A stretch of 61,295 nt of DNA from Sinomonas mesophila (GCF_001999765.1 NZ_KV908331.1:40564-101858); one strand, 5' to 3'; positions 8,680 through 17,270 are shown, numbered from the stretch's first letter. The notes: generated by a model from the letters alone, not told the origin. A program made the numbers and translations.

Positions 8680-9312
8680 TCACCGCATGCCCTCGCGCCG
8701 TAGCGCCGCGGCGATCGCGGCGGCCCGCGAATCGACGCCGAGCTTGGCGTAGATATGGGCCAGGTGCGACTTGACGGTCGCCTCGGAGATGAAGAGCCGG
8801 CGGCTCAGCTCGCGGTTGCTCAGGCCCTCGGTGAGCAGGCCGAGGAGCTCGGCCTCGCGCGGGGTGAGGGCCTCCTGCGGGCGGGCTCGTTGCCTGAACA
8901 GCTTGGACGCGACGGGCGCGCTCATCACGGGGCGGCCGACGGCGGCGCCCCGCACCGCGGCGAAGATCTCCTCGGGGGAGGCGTCCTTGAGCACGTACCC
9001 CATGGCCCCGGCGTCGACGGCCCGGACGATGTCCGCGTCCGAGTCGTAGGTCGTGAAGACGATGACGGCCTGCCCGGGCCGGGCCGCGCGCATCCGGCGG
9101 ATGGCCTCGATGCCGTCCATCCCGGCCCCCATGCCGAGGTCCATGACGACGACGTCGGGCCGGTGCTGCTCGGCGAGCACAAGGGCCGCGGCGCCGCTGC
9201 CGGCCTCGGCCACGACCTCGAGATCCTTCTGCGTGCCCAGGAGGGCGCGCAGGCCCGAACGGACGACGAGGTGGTCATCGCACAGGAGGATGGTGAGGCG
9301 CTGTCCGCTCAC
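8680..9312 (-). CDS. NarL/LuxR-family response regulator
   Basis: A 210-residue two-component response regulator. The receiver domain has the acidic pair in LLCDDH, the phospho-acceptor Asp in VVMDLGMG, the Thr in VIVFTTYDSD and the Lys in VLKDASPEE. The C-terminal LuxR-type helix-turn-helix begins at LTPREAELL and contains NRELSRRLFISEATVKSHL. The GTG start overlaps the kinase stop by 4 bp, so it pairs with the histidine kinase upstream. The secreted GlcG/HbpS-like gene on the other side of the kinase suggests a SenR-like role. Confidence 0.92.
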   Translation of the reverse strand: MSGQRLTILLCDDHLVVRSGLRALLGTQKDLEVVAEAGSGAAALVLAEQHRPDVVVMDLGMGAGMDGIEAIRRMRAARPGQAVIVFTTYDSDADIVRAVDAGAMGYVLKDASPEEIFAAVRGAAVGRPVMSAPVASKLFRQRARPQEALTPREAELLGLLTEGLSNRELSRRLFISEATVKSHLAHIYAKLGVDSRAAAIAAALRREGMR

Positions 9313-10625
9313 GACGCCGGCCCCCCGCCGGAGGCGGTCGGGTCGCCGCCGGCGCGCGCCCCACCGCCGTCGGCCGTGTCGCCGTCGTGGCCGCCGGTGG
9401 GCACCTCGGCGGCCACGATCGTGCCCTCGCCGGGCGCGCTCTCGACCGAGAACGCGCCCCCGAGCTGTTCGATGCGCTGGCGCATCGCGCGCAGCCCGTA
9501 GCCGCCGGACGCCGAGGGCTCGGCGACCGCGGCGGGGTCGAAGCCGCGGCCGGAGTCGTGCACGTCCACGGTGACGGCATCGGGCAGGAACGCGACGCTG
9601 AGCGTGACTTCGGCCGGGCCCGCGTGCCGGCGCACGTTCGCCGCGGCGCTCGCCACGACGCGCAGGAGCGCGTGCCGCACCTCGGCCGGGACCTCGCGCG
9701 GGACCCCGCTCACGTGCAGCCGCGGCTCCTCGACGTAGCGGGCCGCGGCGCGGAGGAGGGCCTCGGGCAGGGGAGAGGCGTCGAGGCCCGGCGCCGCGAG
9801 GTCGTGGACCAGGGCGCGCGTGTCGGCGATGCTCTCGCGCAGGAGGGCCGCGGCGTCGCGCACCTCCTCGCGCCCGGGCCCGCCGCCCGAGCGCTGCGCG
9901 GCCTCGAGCAGGAGCAGGCTCGAGGCGAGGCCCTGCGTCACGGTGTCGTGGATCTCGCGCGAGACGCGGGTGCGCTCCTCCGCGGCCCCCGCGCGGCGCT
10001 GGCTCTCGGCCAGCTCGGCGCGGGTGCCCGAGAGCGTCTGCTCGAGCCGCGCCTGCTGGCGCGCGTCCTCCTCGATCCGCTCCGAGACGAGGGTCAAGAG
10101 CACGCCGGCCGCGAGTGGCCCGAGGAGCATCGCGAGGTCCGTGTAGCCGCTGAGCTTGAAGAGCCCGACGGCGGTCGCCAGCGCGAGCACGGCCGTCGCC
10201 GCCCGCACGGCCCGGCCGCCGGAGAACCCGTGCCCGGCGCGGCCGTCGGCGGCCGCCGCGGGGACGGCCGAAGAAAACACAGCGCGGAACAGGAAGAACA
10301 GCGGCAGCGAGCACCATGCGAAGCTCGGGGCGAGGACGACGAGCGCGCTCCACGCCGCGAGGACGGCCACGCCGACGGCCCGCCGCGCCCCGGCGCCCGC
10401 CGGCACGAGGGCCAGGACGGCGTAGAGGGCGCTCGCGGTCATCGACAGCGCGAGGACCGGGACGTTCTCCTCGGGGCTGTGCCGCATGACGTACCGGACG
10501 CCCGCCGCGACGAGGAGCACCGCGAAGCTCGCGTGCACGACGGCCTCGATCCGGCGCGGGCCGGCGGGGCTGGCTGCCGGGCTGGCAGCCCGGCCGGCTG
10601 CTGCGCTTGAGGCTGACGTGGGCAT
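9309..10625 (-). CDS. Membrane sensor histidine kinase (HisKA_3 type)
   Basis: A 438-residue kinase. The first 210 residues hold about six hydrophobic segments and no large extracellular domain. A coiled region leads to the phospho-acceptor motif REIHDTVTQGLASSLLLLE. The HATPase domain follows with an N-box-like ASAAANVRRHAG, G1 box DSGRGFDP and G2 box GYGLRAMRQRI. The C-terminal tail is Gly/Ala-rich. It is transcribed with the NarL regulator and divergently from a secreted GlcG-family protein. A TAGCAT hexamer 6 nt before the ATG suggests a leaderless mRNA. Confidence 0.92.
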   Translation of the reverse strand: MPTSASSAAAGRAASPAASPAGPRRIEAVVHASFAVLLVAAGVRYVMRHSPEENVPVLALSMTASALYAVLALVPAGAGARRAVGVAVLAAWSALVVLAPSFAWCSLPLFFLFRAVFSSAVPAAAADGRAGHGFSGGRAVRAATAVLALATAVGLFKLSGYTDLAMLLGPLAAGVLLTLVSERIEEDARQQARLEQTLSGTRAELAESQRRAGAAEERTRVSREIHDTVTQGLASSLLLLEAAQRSGGGPGREEVRDAAALLRESIADTRALVHDLAAPGLDASPLPEALLRAAARYVEEPRLHVSGVPREVPAEVRHALLRVVASAAANVRRHAGPAEVTLSVAFLPDAVTVDVHDSGRGFDPAAVAEPSASGGYGLRAMRQRIEQLGGAFSVESAPGEGTIVAAEVPTGGHDGDTADGGGARAGGDPTASGGGPAS

Positions 10626-10631
10626 GCCGCC

Positions 10632-10637
10632 ATGCTA
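10632..10637 (-). promoter_or_regulatory. -10 element of leaderless kinase-regulator operon
   Basis: Minus-strand TAGCAT stands 6 nt before the kinase ATG at 10625. No Shine-Dalgarno is present. Confidence 0.55.
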
Positions 10638-10806
10638 GGCCCGCGCCGGCAGTCCCGCGCCTCTTCCCGCCCTGGGCGAGGGATCTCATCCTTTTGTCTA
10701 GTGCGGCCCACCCTCCTGGCCGATGCCGCCGCCCGCCCGTCCCCGGAAGCATGGAGCGAAGGGGCAGCCCGACGCTGCCTGTGATGTCCGACCCACCGGA
10801 GGAACC

Positions 10807-11394
10807 GTGAAGAAGAGCACCGCACTCACCGCAGCCGTCAGCGCCCTGGTCCTGACGGGCGGCATCACCGTCGCCGCCAACGCCGCAGGCACGACGAACG
10901 CAGCGAACACAGCCGTGCGGCAACAGCCCGCGCCGCAGGCCGTGCCCGCCGTCGACATCCCCGCCGGCCAGGGCACGACCGTCGCCCAGAGCCGCGTCTC
11001 GGCGACCGCCTCCGCGAACGCCGTCCAGGCCGCGCTCGCGAAGTGCGCGGCGGACAGGCTGCCGTTCGTGACGGTCGCCGTCGTGGACCGCTTCGGGACC
11101 GTCCAGGCGCTCCTGCGCGGGGACAACGCCGCCGAGCACACGATCGAGGCCGCCCAGCAGAAGGCCTACACGGCTGCCGCATTCGGCGCCCCCACGAGCG
11201 AGCTCGCGGGCCGGATCAGCGGCAACGGCAAGCCCTCGATCGCGGACCTGCCGGGCACGCTGTTCCTGGCCGGCGGGATTCCGCTCAAGGTCAACGGCGT
11301 GTCCGTCGCGGGCATCGGCGTGGGCGGCGCGCCCGACGGCGCCCTGGACGAGGCGTGCGCGACCGCGGGCGCCGAGGCGATCCTCGCGGGGTGA
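10807..11394 (+). CDS. Secreted GlcG/HbpS-family heme-binding-like protein
   Basis: A 195-residue protein starting at the GTG at 10807, with GGAGGA 5 nt upstream. A Sec signal peptide (KKSTALTAAVSALVLTGGITVAANA) is followed by a Thr/Ala linker and a complete GlcG/HbpS domain (Pfam Haem_degrading), recognisable by VAVVDRFGTVQALLRGDNA, the KAYTAAAFG helix, GTLFLAGGIPLKVNG and GIGVGGAPDGALDEACA. In Streptomyces the exported HbpS of this family modulates the kinase SenS. Here the gene is divergent from a NarL-type kinase/regulator pair, which supports an analogous sensing role. Heme binding is not demonstrated. Confidence 0.85.
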   Translation: MKKSTALTAAVSALVLTGGITVAANAAGTTNAANTAVRQQPAPQAVPAVDIPAGQGTTVAQSRVSATASANAVQAALAKCAADRLPFVTVAVVDRFGTVQALLRGDNAAEHTIEAAQQKAYTAAAFGAPTSELAGRISGNGKPSIADLPGTLFLAGGIPLKVNGVSVAGIGVGGAPDGALDEACATAGAEAILAG

Positions 11395-11463
11395 TGCGGG
11401 TGACCCGAACGGGGACAGGGGCGGGGCCGCGCGCGGCCGCGCGGGTCGCAGCCCTGGCCGCTC

Positions 11464-11940
11464 GTGGCCGCGACCAAGCGCCGGGACCTCGCGGAGGTGC
11501 GCCGGCTCATCGACGCGGGTGGGGACGTCAACGCGAAGGACCCGATCCAGGACTCCGCGTTCCTCTACGCGGGCGCCGAGGGGTTCATCGAGATCCTCGA
11601 GCTGACCCTTGCCCACGGCGCGGACGTGCGCAGCACCAACCGCTTCGGCGGCACGGCCCTCATCCCGGCGAGCGAGCACGGGCACGTCGAGGCCGTCAGG
11701 ATCCTCATCGCCGCAGGCGTGCCCGCCAACCACGTCAACAACCTCGGCTGGACCGCGATGCAGGAGGCCATCCTGCTCAACGACGGCGGGCCGCGCCAGC
11801 AGGAGACCGTGCGGCTCCTGCTGGAGGCCGGCGCCGATCCGGGCATCCGCGACCCCCAGGGGCGCACGGCGCTCCAGAACGCCGAGCGGCTCGGCTACGC
11901 CGAGATCGCGGCGATCATCCGCTCCAGCGGACGCCTCTAG
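11464..11940 (+). CDS. Ankyrin-repeat protein
   Basis: A 158-residue product with at least four ankyrin repeats across its whole length: [48 protein letters not shown] and [16 protein letters not shown]. The GTG at 11464 is the only start codon in the open frame after the TGA at 11401, and it has no clear ribosome binding site. Its TAG stop lies in a CTAG that also supplies the stop of the convergent nadE. There is no signal peptide, so a cytosolic protein-protein interaction role is likely. Confidence 0.8.
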   Translation: MAATKRRDLAEVRRLIDAGGDVNAKDPIQDSAFLYAGAEGFIEILELTLAHGADVRSTNRFGGTALIPASEHGHVEAVRILIAAGVPANHVNNLGWTAMQEAILLNDGGPRQQETVRLLLEAGADPGIRDPQGRTALQNAERLGYAEIAAIIRSSGRL

Positions 11941-12782
11941 CGGGCGGGGACGTCCGCCGTCTCGCGCCACCACGTGTCGAAGATCGTCACGGGGACGGCG
12001 CGCTTGTGCCGCGTGCGGAAGTACTTGTGCTCGATGGTCTCGGCGATCTCCGCCGGGACCTCGCGGCCCTCGAGGTAGTCGTCGATCTGGTCGTAGCTCA
12101 GGCCGAGCTCGTGCTCGTCCGTGCGGCCGGGCTGGTCGTCGAGGAGATCGGCGGTGGGGACCTTCCTCCAGATCCGCTCCACGGCGCCCAGATGGTGCAG
12201 GATCTGCCGGTTCTGGCGCTTGTTGAGGCCGAACAGCGGCAGGATGTCCGCGCCGCCGTCGCCATATTTCGTGAAGAATCCCGTCACCGACTCGGCGCCG
12301 TGGTCGGTGCCGATCACGAGCAGGTTCCTCTCGCCCGCGAGGGCGTACTGCGCGATCATCCGCGCCCGGGCCTTCACGTTGCCCTTGCCGAAGTCGCTCA
12401 GCTCGGCGCCGGTGGACTCGGCGAACTGATCGTCGATTCCGTCCACGGCGGGCTTGACGTTGAAGGTCCACTGGGTCTTGGGGCGCACGAACTCGAGGGC
12501 CGCCTGCGCGTCCTCCTCGTCGTGCTGGACGCCGTAGGGGAGGCGCACGGCCACGAAGTCCGCCTCGACGCCCTCCTCGGCCAGGGACTCGACCGCGAGC
12601 TGGGCGAGCCGGCCCGCGAGCGAGGAGTCGAGCCCGCCGCTGATGCCGAGCACGAATCCCTTCGTGTGCGTCGCCTTGAGGTAGCCCTTGAGGAACTCGA
12701 CGCGGTCCGCCACCTCCCGTGCGGGGTCGATCTCGGGCTTGACGCCCATCTCCTCGATGATCTTCGCCTGGAGTTCGCGCAT
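11937..12782 (-). CDS. nadE: NH3-dependent NAD+ synthetase
   Basis: Amidates nicotinic acid adenine dinucleotide to NAD+ with ammonia and ATP, the last step of NAD synthesis. The 281-residue length is that of the single-domain, ammonia-dependent form without a glutaminase domain. The PP-loop ATP motif SGGLDSS is at 48-54, and GTDHGAES and [12 protein letters not shown] are the expected substrate-site motifs. A minus-strand TACGCT 6 nt before the ATG indicates a leaderless mRNA. It is convergent with, and overlaps by 4 bp, the ankyrin gene. Confidence 0.96.
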   Translation of the reverse strand: MRELQAKIIEEMGVKPEIDPAREVADRVEFLKGYLKATHTKGFVLGISGGLDSSLAGRLAQLAVESLAEEGVEADFVAVRLPYGVQHDEEDAQAALEFVRPKTQWTFNVKPAVDGIDDQFAESTGAELSDFGKGNVKARARMIAQYALAGERNLLVIGTDHGAESVTGFFTKYGDGGADILPLFGLNKRQNRQILHHLGAVERIWRKVPTADLLDDQPGRTDEHELGLSYDQIDDYLEGREVPAEIAETIEHKYFRTRHKRAVPVTIFDTWWRETADVPAR

Positions 12783-12788
12783 GGGCCT

Positions 12789-12794
12789 AGCGTA
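12789..12794 (-). promoter_or_regulatory. -10 element of leaderless nadE promoter
   Basis: Minus-strand TACGCT lies 6 nt before the nadE ATG, and there is no Shine-Dalgarno. Confidence 0.55.
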
Positions 12795-12838
12795 CTGCAG
12801 GGCCCCGACAGCCTTCAGTGAGCATCTGGCAACGGATC

Positions 12839-12852
12839 GGCAAACGCTTGCC
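12839..12852. promoter_or_regulatory. LacI-type operator overlapping the promoter of the first Gfo/Idh gene
   Basis: GGCAAACGCTTGCC is a near-perfect palindrome with a central CG, as bound by LacI-family repressors. It overlaps a possible -35 (TTGCCC, 12848-12853) of the promoter whose -10 is TAGCGT at 12872-12877, so binding would block transcription. Closely related sites at 14018 and 17256 suggest one regulon. Confidence 0.7.
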
Positions 12853-12871
12853 CTCGATGGGCCGCGGTCAC

Positions 12872-12877
12872 TAGCGT
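12872..12877 (+). promoter_or_regulatory. -10 element of leaderless Gfo/Idh gene
   Basis: TAGCGT stands 6 nt before the ATG at 12884. No well-spaced Shine-Dalgarno is present. Confidence 0.55.
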
Positions 12878-12883
12878 GAGGCC

Positions 12884-13975
12884 ATGTCCGCCGACGTGCC
12901 TCGTCATGCCCTGCCCGTTCCGGCCGATCCTGCCCGGCTGCGCGTCGCCGTCGTCGGCTGCGGGGACATCTCGTCGGTGCACCTCGCTGCGGTCGCGGCG
13001 AACGACGGCGCGGTGCTGGCCGCCGTCGTCGACACCGACCCCACGGCGCGCGCCGCGGCCCACGCCGCCCACGGCGTGCCCGGGTTCGCGAGCCTCGGCG
13101 AGCTGATCGCCGCGGGGGCCGCCGACGTCGTCCACCTCTGCACGCCGCACAGCACCCATGCCGCGCTCGCCGAGGAGGCGCTCGCTGCCGGCGTCCACGT
13201 GCTCGCGGAGAAGCCCGTCGCGCACACGCTCGCCGACGCCGAGCGGCTCGCGGAGGCCGCGGAGAAGGCGTTCGCGGCGAGCGGGGCGCAGCTCGGCGTG
13301 TGCTTCCAGAACCGCTACAACGCGCCCGTCCGCGCGATGCGGGTGATGCTCGACGGCGGCCAGCTCGGCCAGGTGCTCGGCGCCCAGGCCACCGTCATGT
13401 GGCACCGAACCCCCGCGTACTACGCGGCGCGGCCGTGGCGCGGCACGTGGGCCGGCAGCGGCGGCGGCCTGCTCATGAACCAGGCGATCCACACCCTCGA
13501 TCTCCTCCAGTGGCTCGTGGGCCCGGCCCGCGTCGTGGGCGGCGGAGCGTCGGCGCGCGCGCTCGCGGGCGCGATCGAGGTCGAGGACACCGCGGACATC
13601 CTGCTCGAGCACGCGGCCGGCACGCGCGACGGCGTCGAGCAGCCGCCCGTCCGGAGCGCCTTCTTCGCGACGAACGCCAACGGCGTCAACGCCCCAGTGA
13701 CCCTGGACATCCAGGCGGAGGCCGCCGAGCTGAGCCTGCGCGGGGATCTCACCGTGCGGTGGGCTGACGGGCGCACCGAGACGGTGCGCGAGCACGGTGT
13801 CCTGGCGGGGGACCGGGCCTACTGGGGCGTGTCCCACGAGCTGCTCATCGACGACTTCTACCGCGCCGTGCGCGCGGGGGAGCGGTTCTGGATCGGCGCC
13901 GAGGAGGCCATGGGATCGCTGCGGCTCATCAAGGACGTCTACGCGCGCTCCTACGCGCCGGGGGACTGGGTCTAG
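12884..13975 (+). CDS. Gfo/Idh/MocA-family sugar oxidoreductase
   Basis: A 363-residue NAD(P)-dependent dehydrogenase. After an 18-residue leader the Rossmann fold starts with [13 protein letters not shown]; the family EKP motif is in [10 protein letters not shown] and the C-terminal substrate domain contains [18 protein letters not shown] with the usual His/Asp region. Members oxidise or reduce ring carbons of sugars, inositols or glycosides; the exact substrate is unknown. The LacI-type operator just upstream and the second Gfo/Idh gene at 15001 tie it to the uronide cluster. It runs alone before an isomerase gene with its own operator. Confidence 0.9.
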   Translation: MSADVPRHALPVPADPARLRVAVVGCGDISSVHLAAVAANDGAVLAAVVDTDPTARAAAHAAHGVPGFASLGELIAAGAADVVHLCTPHSTHAALAEEALAAGVHVLAEKPVAHTLADAERLAEAAEKAFAASGAQLGVCFQNRYNAPVRAMRVMLDGGQLGQVLGAQATVMWHRTPAYYAARPWRGTWAGSGGGLLMNQAIHTLDLLQWLVGPARVVGGGASARALAGAIEVEDTADILLEHAAGTRDGVEQPPVRSAFFATNANGVNAPVTLDIQAEAAELSLRGDLTVRWADGRTETVREHGVLAGDRAYWGVSHELLIDDFYRAVRAGERFWIGAEEAMGSLRLIKDVYARSYAPGDWV

Positions 13976-14016
13976 GATCGCTCGCGACCCCGCGGAGCAG
14001 GACCTCTGGCAACTGA

Positions 14017-14032
14017 TGGCAAACGGTTTCCA
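14017..14032. promoter_or_regulatory. LacI-type operator before the isomerase/Gfo-Idh operon
   Basis: TGGCAAACGGTTTCCA is palindromic except at two positions and shares GGCAAACG with the sites at 12839 and 17256. It lies 56 bp upstream of the isomerase ATG at 14088, in the promoter region. Confidence 0.65.
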
Positions 14033-14087
14033 TCCGAGGGGCGCGCGGCCTACCGTGGTCGTGGAAACGCACGGACGAAGGAGAACC

Positions 14088-14948
14088 ATGGCCAGGATCG
14101 GCGTGCAGGCGATGATGCTCAAGGACAGCTTCGCGGAGGTCGGACCCTTCGAGACGCTCCGCAAGGTCGCGGACCTCGGCTACCGCGCCGTCGAGGTCTC
14201 CCAGATCCCGATGGACACCGAGAACGTCGCCGAGCTCGAACGGGCCAGGACCGAACTCGGCATCGAGTTCGCCGCCCTCTCGGCCCAGGTCGACGGCGCC
14301 GCGGGCGAGACCCCCTACGCGGTCCTGAACGACCTCGAGCGGACGGTCGCCGACTGCCAGCGACTCGGGACGAAGATGCTGCGGATCGGCATGCTGCCGA
14401 TGGGCGAGCTCCGGTCGAGGCAGACAGTCGAGGACTACGCGAAGCGCGCGAACGAGGCCGCCGAGGCCCTCGCCGAGCACGGCATCGCCCTGTACTACCA
14501 CAACCACCACGTGGAGTTCGCGAAGATCGACGGCCGCCATGTCCTGGACATCCTCGCCGACACCGCGCCGGCCATGGGGCTCGAGATCGACGTGCACTGG
14601 GTGGCGCGCGGGGGCCTCGACCCCGTGCGCACCCTGCAGAAGTACGCCGGCCGCACGGCCATGGTGCACCTCAAGGACTACCGGATCGGCGCGCTCTCGG
14701 ACGAGGGCATCGCGGCCTGGGAGGCTGGCGACTTCGCCGCGTTCATGGGCCACTTTGCCTCCGTCGTCCAATTCGCCGAGGTGGGGGAGGGCAACCTCGA
14801 CTTCGCCTCGATCGTCCCTGCGGCCATCGACGCCGGCGCGCAGTACCTCCTCGTGGAGCAGGACCAGCTCTACGGCCGGACCGTCTTCGAGGCCCTCAAG
14901 ACCTCCCTCGACAACCTCGTCGCCCTCGGTTTCGGCGACCTCTTCTAG
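14088..14948 (+). CDS. Sugar phosphate isomerase/epimerase-family TIM-barrel protein
   Basis: A 286-residue xylose-isomerase-like (AP_endonuc_2) barrel. Probable metal ligands are the Glu/His residues in YYHNHHVEF, Asp in EIDVHWVARGG, His in MVHLKDYR and Glu in LVEQDQ. The ATG has GGAG 6 nt upstream. Family members epimerise keto-sugars or cleave 3-keto-glycosides together with Gfo/Idh dehydrogenases; the Gfo/Idh gene 52 bp downstream makes such a pair here. A true sugar-phosphate substrate is not implied by the family name. Confidence 0.85.
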   Translation: MARIGVQAMMLKDSFAEVGPFETLRKVADLGYRAVEVSQIPMDTENVAELERARTELGIEFAALSAQVDGAAGETPYAVLNDLERTVADCQRLGTKMLRIGMLPMGELRSRQTVEDYAKRANEAAEALAEHGIALYYHNHHVEFAKIDGRHVLDILADTAPAMGLEIDVHWVARGGLDPVRTLQKYAGRTAMVHLKDYRIGALSDEGIAAWEAGDFAAFMGHFASVVQFAEVGEGNLDFASIVPAAIDAGAQYLLVEQDQLYGRTVFEALKTSLDNLVALGFGDLF

Positions 14949-14970
14949 ACACGTCCTCCCCAGAACGAAC

Positions 14971-15004
14971 GGAGCAACCACCTATGAGGAGCAACCACCT
15001 ATGA
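14971..15004 (+). repeat. Perfect 17-bp tandem duplication of a ribosome binding site plus start codon
   Basis: GGAGCAACCACCTATGA occurs twice back to back (14971-14987 and 14988-15004). Each copy holds GGAG, a 9-nt spacer and ATG. The first ATG (14984) opens a six-codon minicistron, MRSNHL, whose TGA overlaps the second ATG (15001), the real gene start, as ATGA. Confidence 0.95.
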
Positions 15005-16167
15005 GCAGGAAAGTCCGCCTCGGCATCGTCGGCTTCGGCGCCCAGGGCAGCGCCTACGCCCGCTTCATCGCCGAGGGCCTCGTGCCGAACGTCGAGCTCG
15101 TCGCCGTCGTCGATACCGACCCCGCGAAGAAGGAGGTCGTCGCGGAGCGCTACCCCGAGGTCCAGTTCTTCGACGACTACGTCACGCTCCTGGACAGTGG
15201 CGCCGTCGAGGCCGTCGTCACGACCGTCCCGCACTACCTTCACCCGCAGATGGGCATCCAGGCGCTCGAGCGCGGCATCCACGTGCTGCTCGAGAAGCCC
15301 GCGGGCGTCTACACGAAGCAGGTCGCCGAGCTCAACGCCTTCGCGGCCGCGAAGCCCGAGCTCACCTTCGCGATCATGTTCAACCAGCGCAACAACCCGC
15401 TCTACCGCCGGCTCAAGGAGATCGTCGACGCCGGCGAGATCGGCGCGATCCGGCGCACCAACTGGATCATCACCACGTGGTGGCGGCCGCAGGGCTACTA
15501 TGACCAGTCCGCGTGGCGCGCCACCTGGGGCGGCGAGGGCGGCGGCGTGCTCGTCAACCAGGCTCCGCACCAGCTCGACCTGTGGCAATGGATCTGCGGC
15601 GCCCCGAAGTCGGTGTACTCCAAGGTCGCGTACGGCTTCCGTCGCGACATCGCCGTCGAGGACGAGGTCACCGCCGTGGTGGACTATGGCGACGGCGCGA
15701 CGGGGGTCTTCGTCACCGCGACGCACGACATGGTCGGGACCGACCGCTTCGAGATCCTCGGCGACGCCGGCAAGATCGTCGTCGAGAACTCGAAGACCGC
15801 GGTCGTGACCCGGCTCAAGCGGCCCGAGCGCGAGATCAGCGACGGCATGGGCATCGAGGACGTGAAGAAGATGTTCATGGGCCAGTTCGACCCGGCCGAG
15901 CTCTACGCCCAGGAGACGCTCGAGTTCGAGTCGGAGTGGGGCGCGCAGCACTCCGGCGTGATCGAGAACTTCGCCGCGAACATCCTCGACGGCACCCCCC
16001 TCCTTGCACCGGGCAGCGACGGCATGGTCGGCGTGCGGCTCGCCAACGCGATCCATCTCTCGAGCTGGAAGGGCGAGGAGGTCCCGCTCGACTTCGACGA
16101 GGACGAGTTCCTGGCCCGGCTCAACGAGCGCATCGCCGAGGAGGGCCAGTACCCCGAGCGCGCCTGA
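15001..16167 (+). CDS. Gfo/Idh/MocA-family oxidoreductase
   Basis: A 388-residue NAD(P)-dependent sugar dehydrogenase. Rossmann motif GIVGFGAQGSAYARF, EKP motif LLEKPAGVYT and the C-terminal domain signature GGGVLVNQAPHQLDLWQW are visible. The start is the ATG at 15001, preceded by GGAG in the second copy of a 17-bp duplication. It is co-transcribed with the TIM-barrel isomerase. It is distinct in sequence from the Gfo/Idh protein at 12884, so the two probably act on different substrates or catalyse oxidation and re-reduction of one intermediate. Confidence 0.9.
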   Translation: MSRKVRLGIVGFGAQGSAYARFIAEGLVPNVELVAVVDTDPAKKEVVAERYPEVQFFDDYVTLLDSGAVEAVVTTVPHYLHPQMGIQALERGIHVLLEKPAGVYTKQVAELNAFAAAKPELTFAIMFNQRNNPLYRRLKEIVDAGEIGAIRRTNWIITTWWRPQGYYDQSAWRATWGGEGGGVLVNQAPHQLDLWQWICGAPKSVYSKVAYGFRRDIAVEDEVTAVVDYGDGATGVFVTATHDMVGTDRFEILGDAGKIVVENSKTAVVTRLKRPEREISDGMGIEDVKKMFMGQFDPAELYAQETLEFESEWGAQHSGVIENFAANILDGTPLLAPGSDGMVGVRLANAIHLSSWKGEEVPLDFDEDEFLARLNERIAEEGQYPERA

Positions 16168-16201
16168 CGCCTCCCACCCGCCGGATCCGGCCCCCAGCCC
16201 G

Positions 16202-17206
16202 TCAGTGGCCGGGGGCCGGGCCCGTCGAGGAGCGGATCTCGAGGTGCGTCGGCATGACGGCGAGCTTGCGGGGCGTGCCGCCGCGCAGAGGGTCGAGCTG
16301 GGCCAGGAGCATCGAGACGGCGGTGCGGCCGGCCTGCTCGATCGGCGAGGCGATGGTCGTGAGCGGCGGGTTGCAGAAGTCCGCGCCGAAGATGTCGTCG
16401 CACCCCACGATGCTGACGTCCTCGGGGACGCGCACCCCACGCTCGCGGAAGCGCTGGAGCATGCCGATCGCGATGAGGTCGTTGAAGGCGATGAACGCCG
16501 TCGCTCCCGTGCGCAGGGCCGAGTCCGCCGCGGCCGCGCCCGAGGACGTCTTGGGGGTGTACGGCCCGATCTTCGAGATCTCCATGCCGCGGCGCGAGGC
16601 GGCCTCCTGGAGGGCATTCCACCGCCGGTGAGTGGACCAGGAGCTCGTCGGGCCGCCCACGTAGGTGACCTTGCGGTGCCCGAGCGAGTCGAGGTGCTCG
16701 AGTGCCTGGACCATCGCCCCGGGGGTGTCGATGAGCACGGTGGGCGCGTCCGCCGTCGCCCGGTTGATCGTCACGAGCGGCTGGCGCGCGGCTGCGTCCG
16801 CGAGCTGCTGGTCGGTCAGGCGCGAGGCGGCGAGGATGATGCCGTCGGCCGTGCGGCGCAGCCGGCGCAGCGCCTCGAGCTCGACGTCGGTGGCCTCCTC
16901 GGTGTCGACGAGCAGCTGGGTGTAGCCGGCGGCCTTCAGCTGGTTCTGCGTGCCGCGGATGATGTCGAAGTAGAACGGGTTCGTCACATCGGGGACGAGG
17001 ACGGCGATGGCGCCCGTGCGGCCCGAGCTCAGGCCGCGGGCCTGGGTGCTCGGGACGTAATTGAGCTGGGCGGCGATGCGCTCGATCTTCTCGCGCGTGC
17101 GGGCATTGACGCGCTGCGGATTCGCCAGCGCCCGGGAGACGGTCGACGTCGCGACGCCGGCCCTCTCGGCGATGTCCCGGATGGTCGGCATCCGGTCCTG
17201 CGGCAT
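16202..17206 (-). CDS. LacI-family regulator of the uronide cluster
   Basis: A 334-residue repressor. The ATG at 17206 is chosen because GAGGA lies 7 nt upstream; earlier in-frame ATGs up to 17260 lack a good site and would lie in the operator. The helix-turn-helix is TIRDIAERAGVATSTVSRALANP, the hinge ARGLSSGRTGAIAVLVPDV, then a sugar-binding domain. It is divergent from the ABC importer, and the palindrome at 17255-17270 lies between them. Very similar palindromes before the genes at 12884 and 14088 make it the likely cluster-wide regulator. Confidence 0.92.
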   Translation of the reverse strand: MPQDRMPTIRDIAERAGVATSTVSRALANPQRVNARTREKIERIAAQLNYVPSTQARGLSSGRTGAIAVLVPDVTNPFYFDIIRGTQNQLKAAGYTQLLVDTEEATDVELEALRRLRRTADGIILAASRLTDQQLADAAARQPLVTINRATADAPTVLIDTPGAMVQALEHLDSLGHRKVTYVGGPTSSWSTHRRWNALQEAASRRGMEISKIGPYTPKTSSGAAAADSALRTGATAFIAFNDLIAIGMLQRFRERGVRVPEDVSIVGCDDIFGADFCNPPLTTIASPIEQAGRTAVSMLLAQLDPLRGGTPRKLAVMPTHLEIRSSTGPAPGH

Positions 17207-17254
17207 CGGGGATTCCTCGGTCATGCACTCCATTGCAGCAGCCATGGCAAACTT

Positions 17255-17270
17255 TGGCAATCGCTTGCCA
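17255..17270. promoter_or_regulatory. LacI-type operator in the divergent lacI/ABC promoter region
   Basis: TGGCAATCGCTTGCCA is a palindrome broken only at one pair, and the closest match to the LacI consensus in the window. It sits between the divergent repressor gene and the ABC operon, so it can serve both autoregulation and repression of the importer. Confidence 0.75.

Noticed and set aside
8680-12471. Very long open frame on the minus strand spanning regulator, kinase, GlcG, ankyrin and nadE genes
   Set aside because: Only the NarL-type regulator part has real protein character; the rest is the low-stop, Arg/Ala/Pro-rich shadow expected in very GC-rich DNA and lies opposite or out of frame with clear genes.
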